Shown piece by piece: positions 31,871 to 44,391 of a stretch of DNA of 64,000 nt. The first letter of the stretch is position 1. Every line of letters starts with the position of its first letter. Source of the DNA: Austropuccinia psidii (lineage: Eukaryota > Basidiomycota > Pucciniomycetes > Pucciniales > Sphaerophragmiaceae); contig JALGQZ010000006.1 of the NCBI GenBank assembly GCA_023105745.1, positions 29,465,686-29,529,685 on the forward strand, in the 5' to 3' direction. The translations under genes were made by a program, and so were the position numbers. The notes below the pieces were generated by a model. The model made no database searches and had not been told where the DNA came from. It saw nothing but the letters and a program-made list of their open reading frames with translations.

Positions 31871-33805
31871 TGTGAGCCTTGAGGTATATTTTACATACCC
31901 AAATAGGCCACAATTATCTTCAAAATAAATTCTGAATTATGCATAACTCATAAGTCATGCATACATCCAAAATTCATCATTTTTGATTTCAGAAAAGATG
32001 AATAACTTTTTATTGAGTAGGTAAATCCATAGATTTAAGGCCAGATTTGGATTATACACAGAAATTCACCTAGGGTAGCTCCATAGAGTGAAGAAGCTCA
32101 AATTAACTCTTTGACGTGGTAATATGGAAAATACTTCAATACCACATCATCAATACCACATAAAAGATCCGTGAAAACTTTTGTTTTTCTTAATTTCACG
32201 CCACAATAATGGGAATGTGAGAAATCCCATGTTACATATACACTAAGAATAGTGTTATGCATGTTTTGGGCCCTTAATATCATGGTATTCTTACATGGAC
32301 TTTTGGTACACCCATAGTGGATATCTCACTTTGGGCTTAAACTTCTATTTTGACGTGAAAAATAAGCAAGGGGGACAAAAGACATCAAAGACAGCCAGGG
32401 TACCCAACTTCTGAGTCCTCTGAGGCATGGAAAGCTGCAAAGCTTGAATCCATGGCTGATCTTGGACCAATTAGTAAACTAAAACACTTTAGAAACTTGG
32501 TTACCATGTTACAACTACAGTAAATCTTAAGAAAATAGAAAATAACCTACTATTTTGATGTGCCAAGGAGGTAAAGAGCTACTTAGACTCCTGTAACCAT
32601 GTCAATTCTTAACGAATTTCCATGGATAGACCCTAAAAGAGTAATTAAAACCCTTTTTGGACTTGTTCCCATTTATTTACCTCATAGCAACCAGCTAAAC
32701 ATTGATATTTATTTGCAATTCTATGTAGAAGTGAGGTAAAAACCTCAAAAATTCATTAATAATACAATTCTTAATGAATCTCTCTGAACCTTTCAGGACC
32801 AATGGAGAACTGTATCATCTATGATACAGCCAAAAAAAATTATGGTTCTACTAGTAAAATTAGAAGTTTTACTTACAGTCCATTTTTGATTATTCCACAT
32901 GAAACATTGAATCTTCAAAAATTCACAGTAAATACAACCTGTGATGAAACTACCAATACCATTGATAACTTTGAGAAATCAATGATTATTTTTGAATAAA
33001 AGAAGATTTACAGGTGTTACTCCTTTTATTGTTTACCATATTTGGGTTGATAGTCACCTAAAAGTATCAATTAAGTAATTATGATAATCTTTTGTGACAA
33101 CAGATGATGCAATCAATAATCCAAAAGGGTTTATTGTTTTCTCACTTACTGGTTTTTCAGTTTTCTCCATGCCACGCCTCTGTGAGCTGTTGTTGACTTA
33201 AAAGAGGCCTCCTCTTGCTGTTTTTCCCAAATCATCATCATCATCATCACATTATTCATTTATATCATTTGTTACCAACAAGTAAGTATTAGGTAAAAAT
33301 TTTTCTTAAGTGTTTTATTCTTCCAGAATCAATCTGAAAGACGTGAAATTATATAAATCAACTATATATTCTTGTAATATTGTTATAAAATCATTTTGAT
33401 CCATTCAATCCACAATTATATGTCAAATCTCTCTACTTTTATGTTTAATAAGTTCTTTGGAGTATTAGTGAGTGATTTATCTTTAATTCTTAAAGTTTTT
33501 CTCTAAAATTAGTTTTATTCAAGAATTATCTTTATAATTATTCTTGTTAAAGATAATTATGTATTAAAATAATTTTTTTTATCTTAATAAAAGGAGTTTT
33601 TATTATTAAATTCTTGTAATTAATTCTTGCAGACAATTACTACTCACTGTTATAATCACTAGTAGTGTATAACATGTGAAAGAAATAACTCTTTAATTAT
33701 TTAATTGTGGTTATAATAATTCTTTATTATTATATTTCATAAGAACAGTCATAGTACTGTTGATTAATAGTAATATTATCAACAGTTTCATAGACACATC
33801 TTACA
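31871..33805 (+). mobile_element. Solo LTR of the A family
   Basis: A complete 1,935-bp LTR runs TGTGAGCC...ATCTTACA and is flanked by a perfect GACAA duplication (31866-31870, 33806-33810). It matches both LTR parts of A and gives the uninterrupted reference for the AATAC site where B inserted. A short ATC repeat lies near 33232-33249. Confidence 0.97.
33757..33785 (+). promoter_or_regulatory. Conserved stem-loop near the LTR end (A-family solo LTR)
   Basis: CTGTTGAT (33757-33764) pairs with ATCAACAG (33778-33785), the same as in the 3' LTR of A. Confidence 0.65.
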
Positions 33806-34100
33806 GACAATTTTGGGTTTTTTGAAATCCTTGGCCAAATTGGCAATATTCAAGTTTTAGGGAGAAAGCTTATATTTGACCCCCAATGGACTGAGGGGAA
33901 TTTTCATAAGCCTGTAGAGGCTGTAGGAGGACCCTTTTAGGGATAGGATGGGAACTTGCTTAACCAAAGCTTGGTACTAGAGTTTCAATGACCCCCAAAT
34001 GCCATAACAGATGGTGATACCAGAATTTCCATAAAACATGTTGGTGGCAATTTTTTCATGGTTGATGAAAACAAGCCCATCCATGATATTTTTAGAGTTT

Positions 34101-35677
34101 GAAAAGACTTTATTTACCAGTTTAGTGAAAGATAAATTATAAATAGAAGAAAAAATTTGTTTAAGCTTGGAAATTGGTCCTGAAGAGTTCAATGTTGCAT
34201 TGATAATGACCATATTTATTTTATTTCCTCTAGAGTGAATCTATTTAATTCATTTTTTACTTCTATAATTAAAGTTCAATTTATTTAATTATCCTCCAAA
34301 TAAATTTTATATTTTGTTTTATCCTCCTCAAAGAATCTGATCTTCCATTTTTTGAACTTTTAACAGGAAATTTTCATCTACTTTGACACCTTTTATTGAG
34401 GTCTTCTAGCTTCTCCTCAGTAAATTTTTTCTTATCCTACTATAGCTATCTATTTCTATTGATTTTATAGCCTATCAAGTAACAAATGAGAAATTTATTG
34501 AAATAATGACAAAAACTGAATATATTCATTTCCATTAAGTTTTTGTATTAATATGAAATACAATTAATGACTTTATCTCCATTTCCAAATTTAATAATTC
34601 AGGTTAAAATTTCCCAGCCTTTTTGTAATTTAAATTGGATAAAGATTAAACTTACTTAGCTTCAGAAAATACATAAAAAAACTAAAATATGGAAAATAAG
34701 TGGAGTAATGCAGTTAACAATGAAAATGAGGCTCACAACTTGATCAGCAATATATGAACCCTCCACTAATCTTCAAATATAATCATTAGACTTATAATTA
34801 AGGGGTGGCATCATCAAATAAATTGGAAATATCCCTTGAAAAGACAAAAAATATTATAATTGAAATTCAAGCTGGGTTCAATTTTCTCAGAATCATTTGT
34901 ACTTTATGAAGACCTGTGAAAATTGAAAATTTATATAGGAGTGATATTTGGCTATTGAAAAAGAAAAACATTTTCTTCATGAGAGATGGAAATATTATCT
35001 TTGGCTTTTCAGAATTCTTTTTTATAAGTTCTTTCATATAATATTTTGCAATACATTTTACAGTAGAATGTTAAATTTTTGGCTAAGGATTTTTCTTTCA
35101 TATGTTTTCCACAAATCTCAAATAAGTTTGCCTAAAGTTTTTAACAATTTCTGAGACTTCTTATTTACTTCAAGAGCTAAAATTTGAAATAAATATTTTT
35201 TTCTTAGAGGTGGAGTTTTAATTCAAACCAATTCAATAATCCTCAAAAATGCTTCATAATTGAATTTTTACTTCAAGAAATTTATCATACAAACATAATT
35301 AGAAGTAGTAGTATGCAATGATAGAGTTTATTTAAGAAGTTTAGAATGGGAGTAGAGGTTTGAAAAAGGTATTTCAGATGAAACTTTGGATAAAAAATAT
35401 AAAATCATTTATGATCATCATTACTTTGATAAAACTAAGCATAGATATTGGTTTTATTGACTTGTGGAAACATTTTTCAAAATTGGAAGTTGTGGAGATA
35501 ATTAAAAAGGGATGATTGAAAGTCTTGAAGACCCTAATATGTAAATTGGGATATTTCAATTAGTTTCTAGATAATAAATCCTGGATTACTTGAAAATATC
35601 AAATTCTAAGAAAATCCAAGGGGATTCATTTTAGAAAAGAGGGTTTCCTTTGAAAAACATAGACTTTTCAATTCTGG
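34101..35677. other. AT-rich region, nothing assignable
   Basis: Short chance ORFs only. The sequence around 34320-34450 has a coding-like look on the minus strand but no motif that I can name. Confidence 0.6.
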
Positions 35678-36501
35678 ATTAGTGTGAGCCTTAGAGGTAT
35701 TTTCATATACCCAAAAGACCACAAATGATAAATTAAGATACAAATATGAATAAAATAAATTTATTTAAATTATAAAATTAAAAAAATTGAAATATAAATA
35801 CAAATTTATATTTAAAAATCAAAATTTAATTATAATTTAAAAATAAAATTATGAAAATACATTTTTACTTGTAAAAATTAAGTCAAAATGAATTTTAAAT
35901 AAAAATTATGAAATTAAAATATTTTTGGTAAAAGGCTATATAAAATATATTATAACTTTTTATCCAATAAATAAACATAAAGAAATTATCACACCATTGC
36001 AGTCCTCATAAATAATAAAATGGGGTCACTTCTGGATGAAATTTCTGTAACTCAACTCTAAATCAGCTTAAATTAAGTTTTTAGTATTTTTTTGTACAGA
36101 AGTATGAAAATACTCAAAACCTTAATTCAATTCACACCAAATGTGGTGTTAACCATCAATTTTTGTGTTAAAATTGAGGTGTTGTGTTTAGTTTAGAAGT
36201 TATGAGGAATTGAAGTATTTTCAATTGAAATTTCAAAATCTGTGTGTGTATTACATAAGTGAGCTTCAATTTACATATGAGGTATCAATTATTACAGATG
36301 TGTAGTTAAAAACTCAATTTAATTACATATGTAAATTGTAATTGTATTAAATGATGAGGAATTAAAGAAAAAATAAATTGGAAAGATTAATTCTGGGGGG
36401 GAAAGACACTCTAGCTCTAAGGGGGAGCCAGACCCCCAAAATCCTTGCTTGCAGGTGTGAGATGTCAAAATACACACAAAAGCTCATAGATTTTGGCCTT
36501 G

Positions 36502-36594
36502 AATTGAGTCACAGGGTCTGTGACTCAATTGATGATGAGGTTTTGATACCAACCAGGGTAGTTTTAACTGCTGCCAAGAGGGTAAAACTACCCT
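36502..36594. other. Two adjacent perfect hairpins inside the solo LTR
   Basis: Hairpin 1 has arms AATTGAGTCACAG and CTGTGACTCAATT (36502-36514, 36518-36530) with a 3-base loop. Hairpin 2 has arms AGGGTAGTTTTA and TAAAACTACCCT (36555-36566, 36583-36594) with a 16-base loop. A smaller GGGGG/CCCCC stem precedes them (36421-36437). Confidence 0.85.
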
Positions 36595-37454
36595 CAAGTT
36601 AAAAAAATGTTAGTAAAAACAGCTTTAACTGGCTTCTACGCCTCTTACACACATTCTGACGTGTTTTGAAGGCTCTAGACCAGGTATTGCTATAGTAATG
36701 GCTGATCTAAGGGTCTAAAATGGCTAAAAATAGCAAAAAATGGCTTAAATGAGCCCTTTTTTGGTCTAAACCAGGGTTCAATGATGCCATAATTAGCTTT
36801 TCTGTTGTCAGACTGTTTTTCACAACTGACAAGAGTAAATTTCACTTTTGGAGTAAGAAAATTGATGGCTATAAAAGAATGTCTTCTTTGCCCCACTTTT
36901 CTCTTCATGTTAGAATCTTTTCCTTTTATAATTAGTCTAAACACTGTTAAAACAATCAATAAAGGATTCCAAACACCCTTTTTAAATCATTTTAAACCTT
37001 TCAACCACGTGAAAAAATCATTATAATTATTGTTTGTAACTCTTATAATCATTTTACCCCTTTAACAACCCCAAAATTGAATTAAATCATCTTTCATCAC
37101 TGTTAACTTTGTCACTTTGTTTCCAAATTCACTCTGGTCACTTTTGGGTGTGTTTTCTGTTTAAAAATATTGTTAAAGACTTTGTTTTTCAATTAGTTTC
37201 TTGCAATTCTTTGCTCAATTAATTCCAATTGAAATTTCTGTTGAAGAAATTTCTTTTTTAGCCTTAAATATCTCTTGTAGAGTATTTTTGGATAAATCTT
37301 TATTGTTGGTAAAACAATAAATTTTTATTATATTATTTTTTTATACTTATAAAGTTAAAAGCAATAAAATGGGCGGACTTTCTTTTAAAAATCCTATTTC
37401 TTACTATTTTTAAATAATTTTACCTTATACAAATTTTGAGGACAGGAAAAGTAC

Positions 37455-37469
37455 TTGATATTTTATCAA
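37455..37469 (+). promoter_or_regulatory. Reduced stem-loop near the LTR end (E-like solo LTR)
   Basis: TTGATA (37455-37460) pairs with TATCAA (37464-37469) over a 3-base loop, at the position held by the longer stem in A and E. Confidence 0.5.
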
Positions 37470-37496
37470 AGTTTCATATCCACACATTACAATTAG

Positions 37497-40400
37497 CTCC
37501 AAAAATAAATGTTATTGTGATTTAATATTATTTATTCTTGATATTAACTATGAATATCATAATTACAGTCTTCAAGATCCCAATGAAAAACAAGTACTAT
37601 AGCTTGATAGGTAAAAATCATAAAATGTATACCTTTAAATTAATATATTCATATTATCCAAAAAATATTTTATTTAACTTTGGGTTATAAATACACAAAT
37701 ATTTTTGCATTGGGTTTAATCATCCAAATTGATGAGGAAATAATTTTTTTGGCTCTTTTAAATATATCATTTCTTTAAGCTAGTGAGAAATGAAATCAAA
37801 AAAATTCAATAGAGCAATATTCTATAGTTAATTATTTTTTTGAAGCTTTCTGTTTGCTCATAGAATTATCCCGTTTAGAAACATTCATTATTGATATTAT
37901 TATGGAAATAAACTTGAAAGTTAAATCTAAAAAATACAAATAAATTTTGTGAAAAATACACCAAATTTCTATTTGGAACAAATATTTGTCATTTTGAAGT
38001 TAAAGGATTTTTCAAAGTAATTAGATTAAGCCAACAAAATACATAATTACTTTACTGATCCATCAATTAGAGTAAATGACTTGCAAAAATCTTCCTTTGA
38101 AAAAGATATACCCCCCATAAAAGACTTGGAACACATACATTTGTGAGATACTTCTTTTTGGCTGATTTTATGCTTTATTCAATTATTTTGCAGATAATAG
38201 TTGAAACGAGGTAAGCGGATATGCCCAAAAAACATGCTAAATGTGAAAGCTTGGGTGTGTTTTTTTTGCAAGAAAGTTTGAAGATGAAAAAGGAAGGAAA
38301 TAAAAGAATAAAAGTTCTGGGAAAAAACTCAAGCCACATATATCAAACTTTATTGGTATCGTATCACTCTTTGGGAAAACTTCCAAATAATAATACTTCA
38401 AAAAACTAAGGCTCAAAAAAGGAATTTCAACAAAAATTTATTTCAATTTTTGGATGACTTTATATAGTTTAATCAATAAGAAATATAGATCTTGAGACCT
38501 GTTTCATAGTTATTTACATACATATTGGGGTTTTCAAAAAAGAATTTGTCCCACTTCACCTATTGCAAGATCATAAACAGATAATATTATGATGTGAGAC
38601 CTTGTATGTAGAAAGGTTAAAAAATCAAGGAAATCCGACTTAGTCCTTGAGAATGTTCTTCAGCTATAATTATATCTTAAAACAGATACCCTTAAATTAA
38701 TATTTTTATTTTGCAAGAGAAATATGTGTAAGCTAAAAGCCACATTTATGCCCTTCTATTCAAATATAAAGCAAAAAGTACTCCAAATTTTCATCAGAAA
38801 AATTAATTTCAGGAAAAAATTTATCGAAAGGAATATATATTGGGTCAATTTTACCTGGCTTTCCGGATTAAATATTTGACATGGAGGTCCTTTTTTCATA
38901 TGCCTCCAGTATTTATATTTCTTTGGGAAAATATTTGTATTGAATTGAATAATCAAAGTATTTGTTATATGACTGATTTCCATATGAAATCCTTTTCTTT
39001 TTCATTTGAACTATTTGAGTTTTGAGGATTTGGTATAATCATTGATATATCATTTGGTTTATTTTCTTTGTTTGATATATTATTCAAGCTTATTTGGTTG
39101 ATTATTACACTATAAGAAAAGCCAAAATATGTTTTCACTTTGTGTTGCATTGATCCAAGAGATATGGGGAAGACTATTGTTTATCCCTATTGGCTAAAGC
39201 TTATATATTTTATATGAACAAGTGAAGTCATATGGGTCTTACTTCAAAAGTCAACATGACAATTTACTGATATGTAGAGATAATATTTAATTGTAATCCT
39301 CCAAGGAAAAAATCATTTATGGAGATAACTTGATATTTCATAAATGTTTTAGAGATATTTCTTACATTTAATAAAAGTGTTTTCTTATTTTCTGATTGAT
39401 AATTTTTCAGTTTTTATTGCAAACAGTTGGATGTCTTTTTTTTAAAAAAAAGAAAAATTGACTCCTCACTTGATAAGATTTTCTTCAATAATTCTAAAAA
39501 AGAATGTTATCTTATTCGTACTAAGAACTTAGAAAACAAAAAATACTAAAAAAAGTGAAAAAGAAATGGAATAAATTAGAAATTTTAATGATAAACCCTC
39601 TTGAGATAATGGATAAACTTCTAAGAATCTGATAATGAATATAAATACCACGTAAAAATCAATAAAAACATTCAATGATTCTTGATAAATATTATATAAT
39701 ACTTCATTTATGGATTACTAGTAGAGGGTAGCTCATTTAACTCAAAATAAAATGTATTTAAAGTAATCTTAAAGTCAAAAAACTGAGTAAAATATGTGCT
39801 TTAATTTTATTTGATTTTGAAAATCAATTTATAGTAAAAATACTGAGCTTTCTCAAGCTTTAAAAAACTTAAAGGCATCAATATCTCCTGAGAGAATAGT
39901 AAATTGTGACTTATAATCTATTTAGAAATATGAGTTATAAAATTAGAATCCTAAGCTTATTTAGCTATTTTCAATAAATGTTAAAATGGGATATTATTTC
40001 ATTTTTGGTATTTATTCTAAATAAAGTGTTTGGAATATTAGTTATATTATAATTGTTTAATAGAGGCCACAGAAACATGCTGAAGTAATTCTTTAAATAA
40101 GCTTCAATAATAAATATATCACTTCACAGGCATATCCAAATAGTTTGCAAAAATGGGCTCAATTACCTAACAAAGATTTCACTCTCCTTATTAAGTTTCA
40201 CCAAACAGATTTCCCAAGCTCTAACTGTAATAAAAATGGATATTCCAATAAATAATACTTTCTAAAGAATTGAAATTCACTATTAAACCCCTTCTCATTC
40301 AATGGATTTTGTTTCATTAAAATGAAGAGGTGGATTATTGGGAAGATAAGTGAATATTTGGGCTTTAATGAAATCCTGTTTGGAAAGTAAAGATATAAAT

Positions 40401-41006
40401 AAAGAAATGGTTTAAAGTAACTAATAAGTCCCAAATTATTATTCTATTTTTTTTTAAAATTATTGAAGAAATGTCAAGATTTTTGGTTTCCTTTTGATGA
40501 AATATTATGGAGAGTTTTTGAAGAATGCTTTCCAATTTTTAGAAATTACCTAATAGTTTCTTTAAGCAAAGACAAAGGTGCGAATTTCAAATAGGCTTTA
40601 GGAATATAATTGTGTTTGCATTATTAATCTGCCTTATAATTTTGCTTTGGAAACTTGAATAGCCATGATTTTCTTCGCAAAGAAATTTGAAAGGATTGTT
40701 TTTCACAAAATTATAAAAAAGAGTGAAATCCAGTTTGGAATAAGTTATAATTCAAAAAGAACGGAGGAATAAAGAAAACCTCTTTGCAATGAAAAATTGA
40801 CTTTTCTAGTGCTTTTATTCTATCTTTTATAATAGATATAATTCATTCTTCATGATTTGGTAATCTATTATCATTATGAGAATAGTTACCCTTCTTATTA
40901 TTTTGTCTTTTTCTCTGTTTGGATTTTTTATGATTGATGAAGAAGGATATGTAAACATCCTACTACACTAGATACACAGGTAACTATTGAGCTATCTGAG
41001 TCAAAG
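37497..41006. other. AT-rich region without recognisable genes
   Basis: No ORF above 80 codons, no LTR ends and no RNA gene could be supported. The base composition matches the other old intervals. Confidence 0.6.
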
Positions 41007-41011
41007 ATGGG

Positions 41012-43134
41012 TGTAAGGGTTTTCTATTAAGCTCTTGATAATAGTATCAAATATCAGGAATACTATGACTTTCCTCAGTAGAAAATATAATACAATTGAA
41101 TATTCTAATGAAAAATTTAATATAATTATTGAAAACAATCATATAAAAAAAGAAGCTCAATTATTATTGAACAATTTGATAATAAACAAATCTTAAAAAT
41201 TATAACAAATTATAATTATTCTATTATTGCTATAGTCACTGACAATTATAACAATAATAAGTGTAAAGCTCTTAATAAGACAATTACATATGGAAAATAA
41301 TAATATATTTATAAAAGAAATTATCAAAAACACTGTGCAGAGATAATTATTATCAAAAAATTCTATATAAAAAAACTAATAATAGAGAACAACAATATAG
41401 AAATTTAGAGGAAACTTGCTTATAATATTTCTTAATACAACAAGTCAAACAACAATGGTTATTATATTAAACAATATTTATAAGTTGAAACAATTCCAAA
41501 AATGGATATTTTAAAAGATAAAAACAAATTTGCTATGATTAAAGAAGATTTAAGAGTTTTCAAGAGAAATTTGTGTATTTAAAAGATATTTAAGACAATA
41601 ATTGTATATAATAAAATATATTATTGGTGATCAAAACAATGATCTGATTTCTATGATTTCAATTATTCAACTTTAGTATTTTTAAAGAATAAGATACTTA
41701 AGAAAATAATTTAATAATAAGATTCTATATTTAATAAAATATTCCTTGTTTAAAATGTCTAATTCATTGGAATGATGATTAGTTGTTAGCAACAACAGTG
41801 ATGTGCAGGCTGTTTTTATTCCTGCAGAGCAGCTCTCATAATTAATAATCAGTATAAAGGGCATGCTCAGGTAAAAATGAAAAACCATGCTTAAAAATAG
41901 GGTTCTTAACTTAAGGTGACTTATTTTTAGTTGAAAACTAAAGTTACCAGTGTTATTATTAACTCCAAGTAGCTTTAATCCTCTTTTGGATTAATTACTT
42001 TAAGTTTTAATATGAAATAAGTTTATTGAAATTCAATTTCATCACATGAGCAACTTAGAAAAAAAGTTTCAAGCAAAAAATTTCCTAAACTGAATTTTTA
42101 ATTAATTTTTAAATGAATCTTAATTTTCTTCAAGTAAAATTAAAATAGTTAATTTCAAGGCTAACTAGCAATTAAACCTGTTTGAAAAAGATACTTAAAA
42201 TTCAATGTATACATAAAAAACATTAATTTGTAAGATTTGCAAAATGTTAAATAAGATCCATTAAGAATCAAATCTTGAATGAATTTTTGAAGCTGTTGCA
42301 ATTTTCCCATGTAAAATAGCAATACACACCAAACCTGAACTTTTGATAAGGTTTTGATACTTTTAACTTTAGATATTCAAGCTTATTAAAGCTTTGAAAG
42401 TTCCTAAAACATTGATTTCAGGCTTGCATAGTGGGATTTACCTTTTGGCAGCTTGAAATTCCTATCCAAATTAGCATAAAACCAGTGCAAACATTAAGGT
42501 TAGATCAAAGTCTAATATTTAAGTTTAAATAAGGTTAAAAATACTCATATATAGGTTTACAGCCTTAATTAAAACCTTGAAGATCCATAAAGCTGGGTAC
42601 CCCAGCTCTGTTTGGTATTTATCTTTGTCCCACCTTTCTGTGTGGAGTTTGCCCTTTTATTTATTTAACGCCATACTATGGCCTTAATGCCTTTCAAATT
42701 GAGTTCATGCAGGATTTACATTCTGTATGGAAAATTCTTAGCCAATTGAAAACACCTCAGTTTTAACTGAAATTTTGGTAATTTGGGATAAAACGTATGC
42801 AGATTGAAATTTAAGATTAAATAAGCTTAAATTTAAATTTTTAAAATATGTTAACAAAGTTGAAATTATACTGTGAGATTCTCAAATCTTTTAATAACAT
42901 AAGAAATAACCATTTTTGGGTATAAAGCTCTATGGGTCTACCCTAGGTTATTTTTGTTTTAGAATCCAAAAATGACATGATAACTATAAATTTGTTTATC
43001 CAAAAAAAGTTATACTACTTTTTTGTTATTTTTGATTTTAAATCCAATTTCCAAGTCTGTTCAAGACTAAATAAACTTCATAAGAGTTTATTTGTGGCCT
43101 TATGGGTATGCCATACATATCTCACATACTCACA
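41012..43134 (-). repeat. 3' LTR of element G
   Basis: On the + strand it runs TGTAAGGGTTTTC...CATACTCACA, 2,123 bp, and follows the LTRs of E throughout, including the box GCTGGGTACCCCAGC (42592-42606). The end stem-loop is damaged: CTCTTGATA (41032-41040) faces TATCAGGAA instead of TATCAAGAG. Confidence 0.93.
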
Positions 43135-44386
43135 TTCCCTACCACCAAAAAAATATTTTATTACAAATTTTCATTGAATAGTATAACCCAAATTGAATGG
43201 GGGGGGTATAATCCACTGTCCAACCTTTCTAATTATAATTTGAAGTATGTAAAGCACACAATTCAAACTTTTTATTGTGGAATTTGTCTCCTCTCATGTA
43301 TAAATCTTCTGAGAAACTTTTGGGAATCAGGTATTTTAATTTCTGAAAGCCACTCATCTTTATGTTGTGGGTTTCTGTACCTGACTAAGTATTCTATTTC
43401 ATTTTACCCCAAAGTCTTCTTTCTTTTAAGACTTTTAGTATTTTTTTTCTTCACTTGTATAAAGTGGTGGTACTTCTAAGGGTTTTTCATTTCTCAAAGG
43501 AAATAATTGCTTATCACTTGAAGTGTAATTCTTTACTAGACTGACAGAGAAAGTTGGATGTTTGTTTTCCAATTCTCCTGACAGATCTGATTGTACTGAA
43601 TTTTTCTCATGAAGGAACTTATTAATCAATGGTCCTAAAAAGGAATATTTCAGTTTCTTTGGGCCTTTAATATTGTTCAAGTTTAAGGTTGAAACTAGTA
43701 TTAAGTCCCCTACTTTGAGCTCTGGGGTCTTATGACTTTTATCCCACTTTGTTTAGCATATGCAAAGGAATCACTCATGCTCTGATTTTCATCATGCCTT
43801 ACTATATCAAGCAATAGATTAAAGCTTGAGGCAGTTGGATTAATATCAAGTAAATATTTTTTCAAAGTATCAACTCAAAGCTTAGGATACCATCCATTTT
43901 CCAATTTCGCAGGAGTCTTTCCAGTTGAAGCATAGATAATAGTCTTGTAGGCTAATTCCAATGTTGGTATACATTTACACTAATCATGGGTAAAGCCATA
44001 ATAATATTTAAGCTCTAATCCATAAGCACAAACTCTTCCGATCATGTCCTCAAGGGTCTGAATCATTTTTTCTGCCAATCCCCATTTTTGTGGATGGTAA
44101 GCTGTTGAGAATGATAACTTTGTACCCAAAAGTTTACATATATTTTTCCATAAGGCTGATGTAAATTTTAGGTCTATATCACTAATGATATATCTAAAGA
44201 GACTAGTATGAGATATTACTATATTCCAAATTAAAAGAGCTGTATCCATAGCTGTGTAATCTTTATGACATGGCTGAAAGATTGGGGCTTTGCTATATCT
44301 GTCTACAATAACAACACATGCATTGTAACTTTCTTCACCACCAGGTGGAGAGGCAGTTACCCAATCCATATGAACCACGTCCCATG
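43135..44386 (-). pseudogene. Integrase core and C terminus of G
   Basis: Read on the minus strand, 44378-43980 carries M-D-W-V, I-I-S-D-I-D-L-K-F and A-Y-H-P-Q-K-W-G-L-A-E-K-M; the third catalytic block keeps its Glu but T-D-G is changed. 43680-43435 carries the linker (G-P-K-K-L-K, P-T-F-S-V-S-L-V). The chromodomain-like end is visible to a stop at 43272, and 43135-43271 is 3' untranslated with a purine tract against the LTR. The 5' end is cut at GGGTA by element E. Confidence 0.85.
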
Positions 44387-44391
44387 GGGTA

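Larger units (their letters stand above)
30860..34100 (-). repeat. Decayed antisense B-like LTR, interrupted by a solo LTR
   Basis: 30860-31870 follows solo LTR D from about 18990 on in order: GAATAAAGAAT, AAACCTG, GACCACAAATATC, AGTTGG and the CTGTATTGG stretch. 33811-34020 follows its GGCC-like part (GTAGAGGCTGTAGGAGG resembles GTAGAGGCCGTAGGGGG). It is heavily mutated and the ends are approximate. The A-family solo LTR at 31871 inserted into it. Confidence 0.6.
35683..37491 (+). mobile_element. Solo LTR, E-like subfamily
   Basis: It starts TGTGAGCC, followed by GACCACAAATGATAAA as in element E (GGCCACAAATGATTAT), and ends GAGGACAG...GTTTCATATCCACACATTACA, matching the LTR end of E. It is flanked by a perfect ATTAG duplication (35678-35682, 37492-37496). 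It is 1,809 bp long and strongly diverged. It contains a 74-codon ORF (36378-36602) that I regard as chance. Confidence 0.93.

Noticed and set aside
34948..35154. 68-codon ORF in AT-rich DNA
   Set aside because: It is Phe/Lys-rich as expected by chance at this composition, with no neighbours or motifs.
36378..36602. 74-codon ORF as a possible gene
   Set aside because: It lies inside a solo LTR and across two hairpins, and has no family motif.
40960..41005. tRNA-like stretch just left of element G
   Set aside because: The words GGTAACTATTGAGC and GAGTCAAAG suggested tRNA arms, but no cloverleaf, CCA-side acceptor or A/B box pair could be built.
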